36,594 bases of DNA. Source: DATAXP01 sp036272935 (lineage in GTDB: Bacteria; Planctomycetota; Planctomycetia; Pirellulales; PNKZ01). Of the stretch, positions 8,601 to 14,973 are shown one piece after another; the stretch's first letter is position 1; every line of letters starts with the position of its first letter. The DNA lies in the NCBI GenBank assembly GCA_036272935.1, contig DATAXP010000089.1:1-36594 (forward strand), written 5' to 3'. Under the pieces are notes generated by a model. The model saw nothing but the letters and a program-made list of their open reading frames with translations, ran no database searches and was not told where the DNA came from. Position numbers and translations under genes: made by a program.

Positions 8601-10025
8601 CGCCGCACCCGCAGCGCGAAACTGCTCGATGACCACATGGACGTTCAAGCCTCCGATGCCGAAGGCGTTGACCGCGGCGGTGCGGCCATGCGAATCGGTC
8701 GGCTCCGGCCAGGGCGACGGTTCGGTCGCCACGCGCAGCGGCACGCGCTGCCAGTCGACCGACTTATTCAACTGACGGACATTGATCGTGGGCGGCATCA
8801 CCCCTTCGCGCATCGCCAGCACGACTTTCAATAGCCCGGCCAGGCCGGCGGTTTCGAGCGTGTGACCGAAGTTCGATTTTACGCTGCCGATCGGCAATCG
8901 GGTGCCGGCCGGGAGCACATCGGCAAAAAACTCGGCGAGCGCTTCGATCTCGGTGGCGTCGCCCAACTGGGTGCTCGTGGCGTGCGTTTCGATGTACTGC
9001 ACGCGGCGCGGGTCGGCCGCGGGACCATAGGCACGCCGGACCGCCTCGAGCTGGCCGGCGGCACGCGGCGCCCAGAGGCTGCGACCTCGGCCGTCGGTCG
9101 ACATGCCGATGCCGCGGATCACGGCGTGCACGGTATCGCCGTCAGCCAGCGCCCGATCGAGCGTCTTCACCAGCACGGCCACGTAGCCTTCGGAACTGAC
9201 CAGGCCATCGGCGTCGGCATCGAACGGGCGCGACGCGGTGGCGCTGCACGACTGCGCCTGCGAGAAAAGGACGAGGCTGGTCGCTTTGTTGAACGAAGCG
9301 CCGCCGACGATCGCCATGTCGATCGTGCCGCGGTCCAGGGCCATCGCTGCCAGCTTCAATGCCGCCAGCGACGAGGCGCACGCGGCGTCGATCGCCATGT
9401 GCGGCCCTTCGAGCGCGAAGGCACGCGCGATCAGGCTGGCCGCGGCGCTGGCTTCGAGATCGGGTCCGCCGGCGGCGTTGCGCGATGGATACTCCCGATG
9501 GATACAATCGACGATTTCGCCCAGCACGGTGTCTTGCTGCTCCGTGGGGAGCGAGGCAATCGCGTCGGCCGACCGGAGGAACTCGACCGTTTCCGAGGCA
9601 AGCGTCGAATAGATCAGATCGCCGGCAAGCGGGCTGCCTCCCGAATGGCCGACGTAGACGCCCGTGTTGCGTAGCGGCAGAGCGAACGGGTCGAGGCCGG
9701 CATGCCGACACGCCTGGGCAGCGATTTCACACAAGTTTAGATGACAAGCATCGGCCGATTGCCGCAGCGCCTCAGGCAAGGGGCACACGGCTGCATCGAA
9801 CGGACGATCGGAAACGATGGCGCCGATGGTCGAATACGTCTTGCCGTGCACGCCACGTCGAGGGTCGTAATATAGCGAGCGATCGAGCCGATCGGGCGGC
9901 AGTTCGCCGACCGCGCTGTCGCCTTGGCTGAGCAGTTGCCAGTAGGCGTCGAGCCCGTCGCCGCCGGGAAGGCGGCAGGCCATGCCGATGATGGCCAGCG
10001 GAGTTTGCCGCGGCATGTCGCTCAT
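2676..10025 (-). CDS. Iterative type I polyketide / polyunsaturated-fatty-acid-like synthase (KS-CLF-AT-ACP-KR-DH)
   Basis: A 2449-residue multidomain synthase. KS1 (about 8-470) has Cys216 in DAACASS plus His348 (ETHATS) and His388 (NFGH), a full condensing triad. A second KS-like domain (about 490-920) has Ala700 where Cys should be and lacks the first His, so it resembles a chain-length factor. AT (about 1027-1330) shows LFPGQGSQ, GHSFGE (Ser1119) and His1222. A single ACP (about 1415-1490) carries Ser1450 in LGIDSIKK, a sequence typical of PUFA-synthase carriers. KR (about 1660-2130) has CTGGARGI and Tyr2059 in DYSAAND. DH (about 2170-2449) is a double hot-dog with His2195 and Asp2369. 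Asn/Gly/His-rich linkers flank the ACP (about 1385-1412 and 1597-1616). No thioesterase or enoyl reductase domain is seen. Its ATG overlaps the upstream reductase stop (ATGA). The domain set suggests iterative synthesis of a long, partly unsaturated or hydroxylated chain; the product is unknown. Confidence 0.93.
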   Translation of the reverse strand: MSDMPRQTPLAIIGMACRLPGGDGLDAYWQLLSQGDSAVGELPPDRLDRSLYYDPRRGVHGKTYSTIGAIVSDRPFDAAVCPLPEALRQSADACHLNLCEIAAQACRHAGLDPFALPLRNTGVYVGHSGGSPLAGDLIYSTLASETVEFLRSADAIASLPTEQQDTVLGEIVDCIHREYPSRNAAGGPDLEASAAASLIARAFALEGPHMAIDAACASSLAALKLAAMALDRGTIDMAIVGGASFNKATSLVLFSQAQSCSATASRPFDADADGLVSSEGYVAVLVKTLDRALADGDTVHAVIRGIGMSTDGRGRSLWAPRAAGQLEAVRRAYGPAADPRRVQYIETHATSTQLGDATEIEALAEFFADVLPAGTRLPIGSVKSNFGHTLETAGLAGLLKVVLAMREGVMPPTINVRQLNKSVDWQRVPLRVATEPSPWPEPTDSHGRTAAVNAFGIGGLNVHVVIEQFRAAGAAPTAPNVQPREATDLAVAVIGRGAVLPAARNVAEFQRLLASGVSGLSEAPAERWHPAAGKPRSSSSTADGRWTTPTRLGGFIREFVYDWMRHKIPPKQVATTNPLQFMLLDAADQAIAESGYDRKPFDRRRAAIVVGTVFGGDFCNQLQVALHLPEFRRSVARVLARQGFDRQRIGEALDAFEAHFLERRPALFDESGSFTSSTLASRISKTYDWMGGAMAIDAGAASSLAALAAAADLLASGSCDMVLCAGAQRSMDLPTYEHLALQGLLSTSPAAPFASSADGFVPGEGVAMLLLKRLADAQRDGDRVLAVIDGIGAAASPAATEKTIVTAINRCHAAGSTAAERVTLVEGGFGAAAFDVPERAALDAVYGAGMHRSTPPAGSLAAQIGHTQAAHGLASVLKASLIFEHGTTPTTAAATDAAIAVTAQSNSGLAYHAIVAPPSSSKPTAVINVVSPVVSSIVRFGAPTPEELHRQLTLACAQPAAALATAERRQFTQTDRSRLAIVIGDRSKLEQKLRMAREAASGLQPEQRSALEEQGIYFGTVGSRRPRVALLFPGQGSQYQGMLRDLTSVSSAAAAALEESNAAMRQLGYPTFAELAWGDNAGLGSDPWITQLAVLLADTLAAAAIVGLGIDADVVSGHSFGEFAALVASGSWTLTEAARGTRARSDAIVAADARGALVSTNAPPDTIVRLATEHGITIHLANFNTPTQTVFGGVETATEQMTSALRAAGFDAVRLAVPAPFHTPMMAGTCAPLSAALASIEIGPPCVPVLSSVGSRYMAEPDEIRAKLVAQMTEPVRFVRQIERLADEGVSLFIEAGPHQVLTRLVRQILAGRDVAAVAVDRPRRDAAEQLDRVRAAAECRGALAAKETQAAASVAAVGPVAQIRVEHFDATAARRNRRSSTATTNGHHAVASANGNGAAPSTNGHAPVAAGNHAELETFLVGFVVEHTGYPQEIVELDADLEADLGIDSIKKAQLFGELREHFVLPAAGEISLADFPTLRHVLNFLVQSGASRTTAPTAMPVVAKSNGFREKREPDRTAAYELGFDRGRAQRIELRRTLRLRTASVGNGDVATELVDPEIDWSQHFTAVELDELRGVAAGAGVHFENIVGRQFIERNGHGHGRNGHDGDRNRHSDQPPQSDRAASAAVAARYVLQMADAPQRVVEQRPPEFCGASIIVGDNELADLLAARIERLGNTVHRIRSAVGDAGGDAIEQAATEIDRLWDLGAAPHLFIVTPHDPAAATNFGEAAWHERRAAGVLVPYFITQRWMKHVGEAGLMSDATLVACTTLGGDFGLSGKITAVESGAIAGLLKSIVIESWMNGFRTTPIKVIDTAGDEPIENVADAVFSELAVTSYDMEIGYRGARRQVVRAVAQPAAPGSAAVGRPRGTWVCTGGARGITAFVARQLALRYGLKLHLIGAAPEPQLDRDWRGAADNDLKRLKASVMQAARAAGCSPVDAWQDTEKQLEIDGTLRELAEAGIDATYYSCDVANRAELAATLDRIRRSDGPIDGILHGAGVGKDARFDRKQREKVEKCFAAKIDGAAALMELTRDDPLRWFIAFGSISGRFGANGHTDYSAANDMLAKQIDWFRRQRPECSSVAFHWHAWGDIGMATKPETRLALELIGMQFMPAAEGLAHLVAEIEAAAPDGEVLITDDRYYRAFFPAETLVDTATQAMPRAPLLGEEIQRLDESAVSVHATLDPAAEPFLVEHRLEDRPLLPVVIGMELLCEAAAALKPGARIAALENVEALSALRFHGDEQQTIEIIAEREPSGLARCRLLADVRARNGRLLERGRAFLQGTVEFGDGSIMAAPVHHGGMPDGPWQNVEYAARGAKFYLGPPLQRLRKIKVDGPKAWGKIAAPALVELAGVRRLVIGWTVPSALLDACLYATGLLAWSHVQPGASLPVSFGRIDLYDAATPGETCLIEVDYRGREGRTARFDFVLTGSDGRGLLRATDYRIAWIST

Positions 10026-11551
10026 CGCAGGGCCTCGAGCGAAGCGAGGGAACTCGACTCGGCGTGGCTGGCGGTGATCGTGGGCGCCGGCTGCTCGCGG
10101 GCTGGTGCGTTGCGCCGCGTGGCGAGATCGGCAACCACGCTTTGCAGTGCCCGCAACGCCTGCTCGTAATCGTCGCCGACCAGCAGCACGCGCCCAGTAC
10201 GCAGGGTGACGAGCAGCTCTAGTTCGCCGCGCAACAGCGCGTCGAGCGTTTCGGCTAGCAAGTACGCAGCCAGCCCGTCATCCTGCATCCCGCGATCGAT
10301 CGTCCAGCGGCCGCGAGCATCGAGCCCCAGTTGCCATTGGCCGCCGCCGGGACCGTCGACGATCAGTTCCAGCGATCCGGCATCAGCCGCTGAGGCCGCT
10401 TCGCCGCGTAGCGATTCCAAGCATGCTTCCACGTCGAAGTCGACCGTCACTGGCCGCTCGCGTGGCCAGCCGAAGTTGGCATCGAGCGCCCACAACGCCA
10501 GGCGTGTCAACAGCGGTTGATCGAGGCGCGGACATGGCAGATGCGCCGCGGCGGCGCGAGTATTCGTGGCGTCAAACACTGCGTCGTCGCGCAAGTATGC
10601 ACGATACACGTCCATGTGCTGCCGAAACGCATCGTCGCCGGCAACGTCGCTACTGGCAGGCGCGGCAGCAATCGGGGCCTTGGCACGAGCGGCAATCGCC
10701 TCGCTGATCGCGGCCACGATGGTCGCCGCCGAAACGTTCTCGGGATTGGTGAGATGGTAAGTGCGGTCATGAGCCGCCGGAGTTTGGACGAGATGCGTGA
10801 TCACGGCCGACACCCAGTCGACCGGCACCAGGTTCTTCCCCTCGCTACCGTCGAGGCCGAGCTGATCGAGATACGGGATGCGCGGCTGGCCGGTGGCACG
10901 CAGCTCGGCCGCGGCAAGTTGCAGCGGAGCGTAAAAGCCGTGGAACGTTGACGTATACCCAGAGCGCGAGTTGCCGACGATGATCGACGGCCGATAGATG
11001 GTCGTCGAGCGCAGCCAATCGGCTTCGCGCACCAAGCGCTCGGCGGCGAGCTTGCTGCGCTCGTAGTCGTTGCCGAGCGTTTGACCGACATCCGATTCTT
11101 CTTCCAGCACTCGGCCGGTGCGCTGTCCGCAGACGTAAGCGGTCGACACATGATGGAACTCGCGCAGACCTGCGATGCGGCACAGGTCGAGCAGCGCGGC
11201 GGTGCCGACGACGTTCGTGCGCCACGGTTCGCCGTCGGCACCATCGGCGTAGAACGTGATGCTCGCGGCGCTGTGGATCACGGCCGAACAATTCTCGGCG
11301 ATCCAGCACCGATCGTCATCCGTCAGGCCGAGCAGCGGTCGATGCAAGTCGGCCTCGAGCACAACTGGGCGCGGCAAGGCACTGAGACGGTCGGCTTCGG
11401 CGCGGGCCAGGACGGTTTCGATGCGCTGGCGGGCGGAGGCCAATCGGTCGCCGCGTACCAGCACAGCCAGGGGCGTACCGGCAGCGAGCAGATCGCACAT
11501 CAGGTGCGATCCCAACAAACCCGTGCCGCCGGAAAGTAAGTAATATCGCAT
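10022..11551 (-). CDS. Thioester-reductase-type extended SDR with C-terminal SCP2-like domain
   Basis: A 509-residue protein. Residues 1-350 form an extended SDR of the thioester-reductase / fatty-acyl reductase type: cofactor motif SGGTGLLGSHL at 7-17, VSTAYVCG, and the catalytic pair in YERSK (Tyr163, Lys167). Such domains reduce an ACP- or CoA-bound acyl thioester to an aldehyde or alcohol. Residues about 393-478 (from GSLELIVDGPGGGQW to RVLLVGDDYEQALRALQ) resemble an SCP2 sterol-carrier domain, which could hold a lipid chain. The ATG at 11551 was chosen because it directly precedes the Rossmann strand; a GTG at 11707 would add 52 low-complexity residues. First gene of the operon, coupled by ATGA to the synthase. 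It probably performs reductive chain release, since the synthase has no thioesterase. The SDR call is firm; the SCP2 call is moderate. Confidence 0.85.
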   Translation of the reverse strand: MRYYLLSGGTGLLGSHLMCDLLAAGTPLAVLVRGDRLASARQRIETVLARAEADRLSALPRPVVLEADLHRPLLGLTDDDRCWIAENCSAVIHSAASITFYADGADGEPWRTNVVGTAALLDLCRIAGLREFHHVSTAYVCGQRTGRVLEEESDVGQTLGNDYERSKLAAERLVREADWLRSTTIYRPSIIVGNSRSGYTSTFHGFYAPLQLAAAELRATGQPRIPYLDQLGLDGSEGKNLVPVDWVSAVITHLVQTPAAHDRTYHLTNPENVSAATIVAAISEAIAARAKAPIAAAPASSDVAGDDAFRQHMDVYRAYLRDDAVFDATNTRAAAAHLPCPRLDQPLLTRLALWALDANFGWPRERPVTVDFDVEACLESLRGEAASAADAGSLELIVDGPGGGQWQLGLDARGRWTIDRGMQDDGLAAYLLAETLDALLRGELELLVTLRTGRVLLVGDDYEQALRALQSVVADLATRRNAPAREQPAPTITASHAESSSLASLEALR

Positions 11552-11769
11552 GCTCGCTGGCTGGGACCGGACGCTGCCGCCCCGCGGTCCCTTTAAAAGA
11601 TTGGTCGTCCCGGCTTGTTCAGGGCCGGGGGAATTCGTCCATGGCGCGCGAGTCGGCGATGCAGGCAACGGCCCCGGACTGTGCGTCGTCGAACTAGCTG
11701 TTGACACTTCTGCCCTGCGGCGTGACGACGATGGTTCGCGGCCCTTGCGCGGGTCGTACCCTGTCTCCC

Positions 11770-11798
11770 TAGCTTGATTCGGTGATGTTCGAGGTCAA
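11770..11798 (-). promoter_or_regulatory. Weak promoter candidate for the biosynthetic operon
   Basis: Reading leftward, TTGACC (11793-11798) lies 17 nt before AAGCTA (11770-11775). The -35 is close to consensus and the -10 is poor. It is in the right place, upstream of the first operon gene, but would leave a leader of about 210 nt. The rest of 11552-11886 shows no gene. Confidence 0.25.
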
Positions 11799-11886
11799 TG
11801 CACTGTTTGGCGGGATAACGGGCGGCGACACGCTGGCAACGAACGATTATGCCGGATACGCCGACGCTCGGGAACAGCCTGACGTG

Positions 11887-12939
11887 CTATGGCAGCTCTT
11901 TCTCGTCGAGCGAACTGGTAATTTTGCCGTCGATCATGGCATCGAGCACTTCGTTGACGTTGTCGAATACGTCGCCGGCGATGCCCTGCGATGTCAGATA
12001 TCGATCGAGATCGCCGCGCGTGAAGCTGGTTTTCGCTTTGACCGTGGTGCGACGCGTGACGCTGGCCGAGGGGTAAAGATTGGCGTATTTGAATTCCGTG
12101 AATACGATCGAGCCGCGGATGCTGCAATCGGTGGGCCGCGCTGGCGGGAAGCAGGGCCGCAGGTAGTGCCATTGCCGGCGCTGCTCGGTGGTGGCGAAAG
12201 CGTGCAGCTCGAGCGATTCCTTGCGATCGTCGGTCGCCCGCGCGCGCACGAACGCCAATTCGTAGCTCGGATGGCTGCGGGCACTGCCCAGACCGAGCTG
12301 ATCGTCGAACAGATTGTTCTTATGCACAATCACCAACGTGCGGAGCGATGCGGGCGTCAGGCCGGTGCGCGACTTCGTGAGCAACCCCAAGCTGCGCATG
12401 TCGCGCACCGCGGCGCTAACGATTTCGTTGAACTCTTGCGTGAGCTTCGGACCGCGATAGCGCGCCACAAGCGCCATGGGGCGGTGGTGCAAGTACAACT
12501 CGCGCGTCTCAAGATCGCGCTGCACCTGCACCTGAACCGAAACGTAATGTTCGTCGAGGTAATCGAGGATCAAACTGCGGCTTAACGTGGGCAGATTGTT
12601 CTGATCGCGCTGCTGCATATCGAGCCCCACCGAGAGCACGTGCCGCCGCGACGTGGGGATCGGCAGCCCGCCGGACTCAACAGCGCGGCTGCTGAGAAAC
12701 GGCATGAAGCTCGTGATTTCCAGCGGTTCGTCGGTGTCGATCTGCTCGCAGGCATTGCCCGAGGCTTGCGAAAACGCCGCAGCCAACTCGCTTTCGGTGC
12801 GCGGCACGAACCGCAGCAGCTTCACCGGCGGCGGCGTCCAATCGGTCAGCGCTAAGCGTGCGTCGCAGGCGGCCAGTAAGAAACTAGCCGATAGCAGCCA
12901 TGCGAATCGAGAACAGCAGCACCACGCGCGCCAAGACAT
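11887..12939 (-). CDS. Hypothetical lipoprotein
   Basis: A 350-residue protein of unrecognised family. The N-terminus is a lipoprotein signal: MSWRAWCCCSRF, a hydrophobic stretch and the lipobox LLAAC with Cys25 as the likely lipidated residue. The mature part is soluble and mixed alpha/beta, with no catalytic motif I can name. The ATG at 12939 was chosen because AAGGAG (12948-12953) lies 8 nt upstream, one of the clearer ribosome binding sites in the window; the in-frame extension to 12966 would bury that site. It is on the same strand as the biosynthetic operon but 335 nt from it, so co-transcription is uncertain. Probably anchored to a membrane facing the periplasm. Confidence 0.75.
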   Translation of the reverse strand: MSWRAWCCCSRFAWLLSASFLLAACDARLALTDWTPPPVKLLRFVPRTESELAAAFSQASGNACEQIDTDEPLEITSFMPFLSSRAVESGGLPIPTSRRHVLSVGLDMQQRDQNNLPTLSRSLILDYLDEHYVSVQVQVQRDLETRELYLHHRPMALVARYRGPKLTQEFNEIVSAAVRDMRSLGLLTKSRTGLTPASLRTLVIVHKNNLFDDQLGLGSARSHPSYELAFVRARATDDRKESLELHAFATTEQRRQWHYLRPCFPPARPTDCSIRGSIVFTEFKYANLYPSASVTRRTTVKAKTSFTRGDLDRYLTSQGIAGDVFDNVNEVLDAMIDGKITSSLDEKELP

Positions 12940-13133
12940 GACACAAACTCCTTCACCAGCGCACATCCCGGCGCGAATCGAAGCGTTGGGACATTATGAT
13001 TCACCGCGTCGTCGCTGTCTATGATTTCGCGGTTGTTTGGCGCAGCGATTTTCGAGTTTGTTTCTTTAGGAATCGATTACTCTTTAAGAGAGTCGTCGCA
13101 TCAGCTTGTTCGAGGGTAGAGATTAGTTCGTCC

Positions 13134-13162
13134 TTGCGACGCACTGCGAAGCGGACTATTAT
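13134..13162 (+). promoter_or_regulatory. Sigma-70-like promoter upstream of the exopolysaccharide genes
   Basis: TTGCGA (13134-13139) and TATTAT (13157-13162) are separated by exactly 17 nt, a good housekeeping-type promoter on the plus strand. It lies between the divergent lipoprotein gene and the O-antigen-ligase-like gene, about 250 nt before the latter's start. Confidence 0.45.
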
Positions 13163-13413
13163 CGGCTGCGGTTCTTTGATCGGTACGAGCGCTTTCGAGC
13201 GCGACGGTCGACAAGGAACCGCGCATTTGTCTTCGGCGCGCGCTGGCGCCGTCGCAGTGCAACTCACTGCAGGATGCCGTGAAGCGTTTTCGGGGCCGGC
13301 TGTGTCCCGGGCCCGGTCGTCCAGACGCGTTCGAGGCGCCGAGCAGTTGTGGTCGGAAGACCGCCGCTGCATTCGGCCACCACCCATCCTGTTCCGCAGG
13401 TAGCCGCGACCAG

Positions 13414-14796
13414 ATGTCCGCCCTTTGGCTGGTTTGTTGTGTCGCGCTCGGCGCGATCGTCGTTCGCAGCGCGTGGAAGCGTGGGCCGCGCTATGCGCTC
13501 GGCTGCGCGATGGCATGGTCGGTGCTTGTGCCGGTGTGGGTCGAGTGGCGCATCGGTGCGCTGCCGATCGACGTGCGGATTGTGACGTGCATCATCGGGC
13601 TTTCGGCGTATTGCCTGCATCCCAGCGTGCGCTTGCGCAGCCGGTTGGTTGGGGCCGATTGGGCGCTGATCGCCCTGGGCGTGGTGCACCTGGTTTCAGA
13701 CGCAAAAAACTCTGGTTTTCGCTTCTCCGATGTGTTGCGCATCTACGGCGAATGGGCCGTGCCGTACCTCACCGGACGGCTGGCCGTGCAGTCGTTTCCC
13801 GATGCACGCGCGTTGGTGCCGGTGATGAGCGGCGTGTGCGTGGCGTTGGCCGTCTGGGCGGCGACGGAATCGATCGCCGGCGTGAACCCCGCGAACGCGG
13901 TGTTCGGCGCGCGGCCGCGCGATCTCACGCCGATGATCGACACGCGGCTGGGATTGAAGCGCGCGGAAGGGCCGACGCGCAATGCGATTTACCTGGGCAT
14001 GTTGTTCGTGATGCTGCTGCCGTGGACGGTGTATGGCGCGACATTGGCGCTCTCCGGCGCTGCGCGGGTGTGGCTGCTTGCAGCGCCGATTGTGGCGCTG
14101 GTGGGTCTGTTTTGCACCGTGTCGCGCAGTGCGTTCTTAGCTTGTATTGTGTCGCTATATCTGACGGCCTTGTTACGCTGGAGACGGGCGCGATGGTCGC
14201 TGCTGGCTGCGGCGGCGCTGGTCGTCGCCGGAGTAATGTGGCAGCGTGAAGCGGTCATCGACGCGCTGCACCGCTGGGCAGGGGACGACCAGGGCAAATT
14301 GGTGACGATCGACGGCAAGAAAGTTGCATACAGCGGCACTGTGCATCGATTGATGCTGCCGTCGCTGTATCGCAATGCGATGGCGAAAGCAGGATGGCTG
14401 GGTTTCGGAACCGATTTGACGAGCACCTTTCCGTTGAAGATTGGCGTTGGCGACAAAAGCTCCGCGCCCAGCTCGATTTTGAAATTCGTGGACAACGCCT
14501 TCATCCTGTTGCAGCTGCGGTTCGGATACCTCGGCGTTGCGTGTTTCTGCCTGTTTCTGGCGAGCACCGCTTGGTACATGGGGCGGGCTGCGACACGATT
14601 TGCCGGGCCGGATGGGTTGTTTTGCGGCCTGCTTTGTGGAGTGATCGTCGGTGTGGCCGTGGCCTTGCTAACGGTTTGGCTGCCGCAAGATTTTGGATTT
14701 TGGCTGATCTGCACTGCTGGCATCGCAACGGGGCTGGAAGTGTTTTTTCGCGATGCCGAAGCGGCAACCGCACAAGGGGCGCTGGTACGAGCGTAG
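13414..14796 (+). CDS. O-antigen ligase / Wzy-like polymerase family membrane protein
   Basis: A 460-residue polytopic membrane protein with roughly ten hydrophobic segments. The most family-like parts are VSRSAFLACIVSLYLTALL at about 236-254, the SRxxxLA-type region of Wzy_C / O-antigen ligase proteins, and the periplasmic-loop region with HRLMLPSLYRNAMAKAGWLG (311-330). Such proteins join or polymerise lipid-linked polysaccharide units at the outer face of the inner membrane. The ATG at 13414 starts directly with a membrane helix; an upstream in-frame extension to 13279 is Arg/Pro/Gly-rich and not credible. The following gene, 177 nt downstream on the same strand, encodes a priming phosphoglycosyltransferase, supporting an exopolysaccharide role. 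Sequence in this family diverges strongly, so ligase versus polymerase cannot be decided. Confidence 0.75.
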   Translation: MSALWLVCCVALGAIVVRSAWKRGPRYALGCAMAWSVLVPVWVEWRIGALPIDVRIVTCIIGLSAYCLHPSVRLRSRLVGADWALIALGVVHLVSDAKNSGFRFSDVLRIYGEWAVPYLTGRLAVQSFPDARALVPVMSGVCVALAVWAATESIAGVNPANAVFGARPRDLTPMIDTRLGLKRAEGPTRNAIYLGMLFVMLLPWTVYGATLALSGAARVWLLAAPIVALVGLFCTVSRSAFLACIVSLYLTALLRWRRARWSLLAAAALVVAGVMWQREAVIDALHRWAGDDQGKLVTIDGKKVAYSGTVHRLMLPSLYRNAMAKAGWLGFGTDLTSTFPLKIGVGDKSSAPSSILKFVDNAFILLQLRFGYLGVACFCLFLASTAWYMGRAATRFAGPDGLFCGLLCGVIVGVAVALLTVWLPQDFGFWLICTAGIATGLEVFFRDAEAATAQGALVRA

Positions 14797-14827
14797 ACGC
14801 AATGTGATTCCACGGCCGTGTGTCGGT

Positions 14828-14842
14828 GCCCAATTATTGGGC
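14828..14842. promoter_or_regulatory. Perfect palindrome GCCCAATTATTGGGC, possible operator
   Basis: Two 7-nt arms (GCCCAAT and ATTGGGC) flank a single central T. The site sits in the 177-nt gap between the polymerase-like gene and the WbaP-like gene, is more AT-rich at its centre than the surroundings, and has no T-run. This fits a dimeric regulator site better than a terminator. A function is not shown. Confidence 0.35.
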
Positions 14843-14973
14843 CATGAACGTCGAGAGTTTAATCAACTGTGAACTGTTTTCGGATGAAATCTGACTTGGG
14901 AGCGATTCTTGCTAAGGCGCCCTGCGGACCTTTTCACGGCGGATGAAATTTTGTCCAACGGAGTTCTGAACGT

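Noticed and set aside
2676..10025. Enediyne PKS or modular type I PKS
   Set aside because: There is no thioesterase and no module repetition, and the CLF-like second KS and LGIDSIKK carrier motif point to the PUFA-synthase-like branch.
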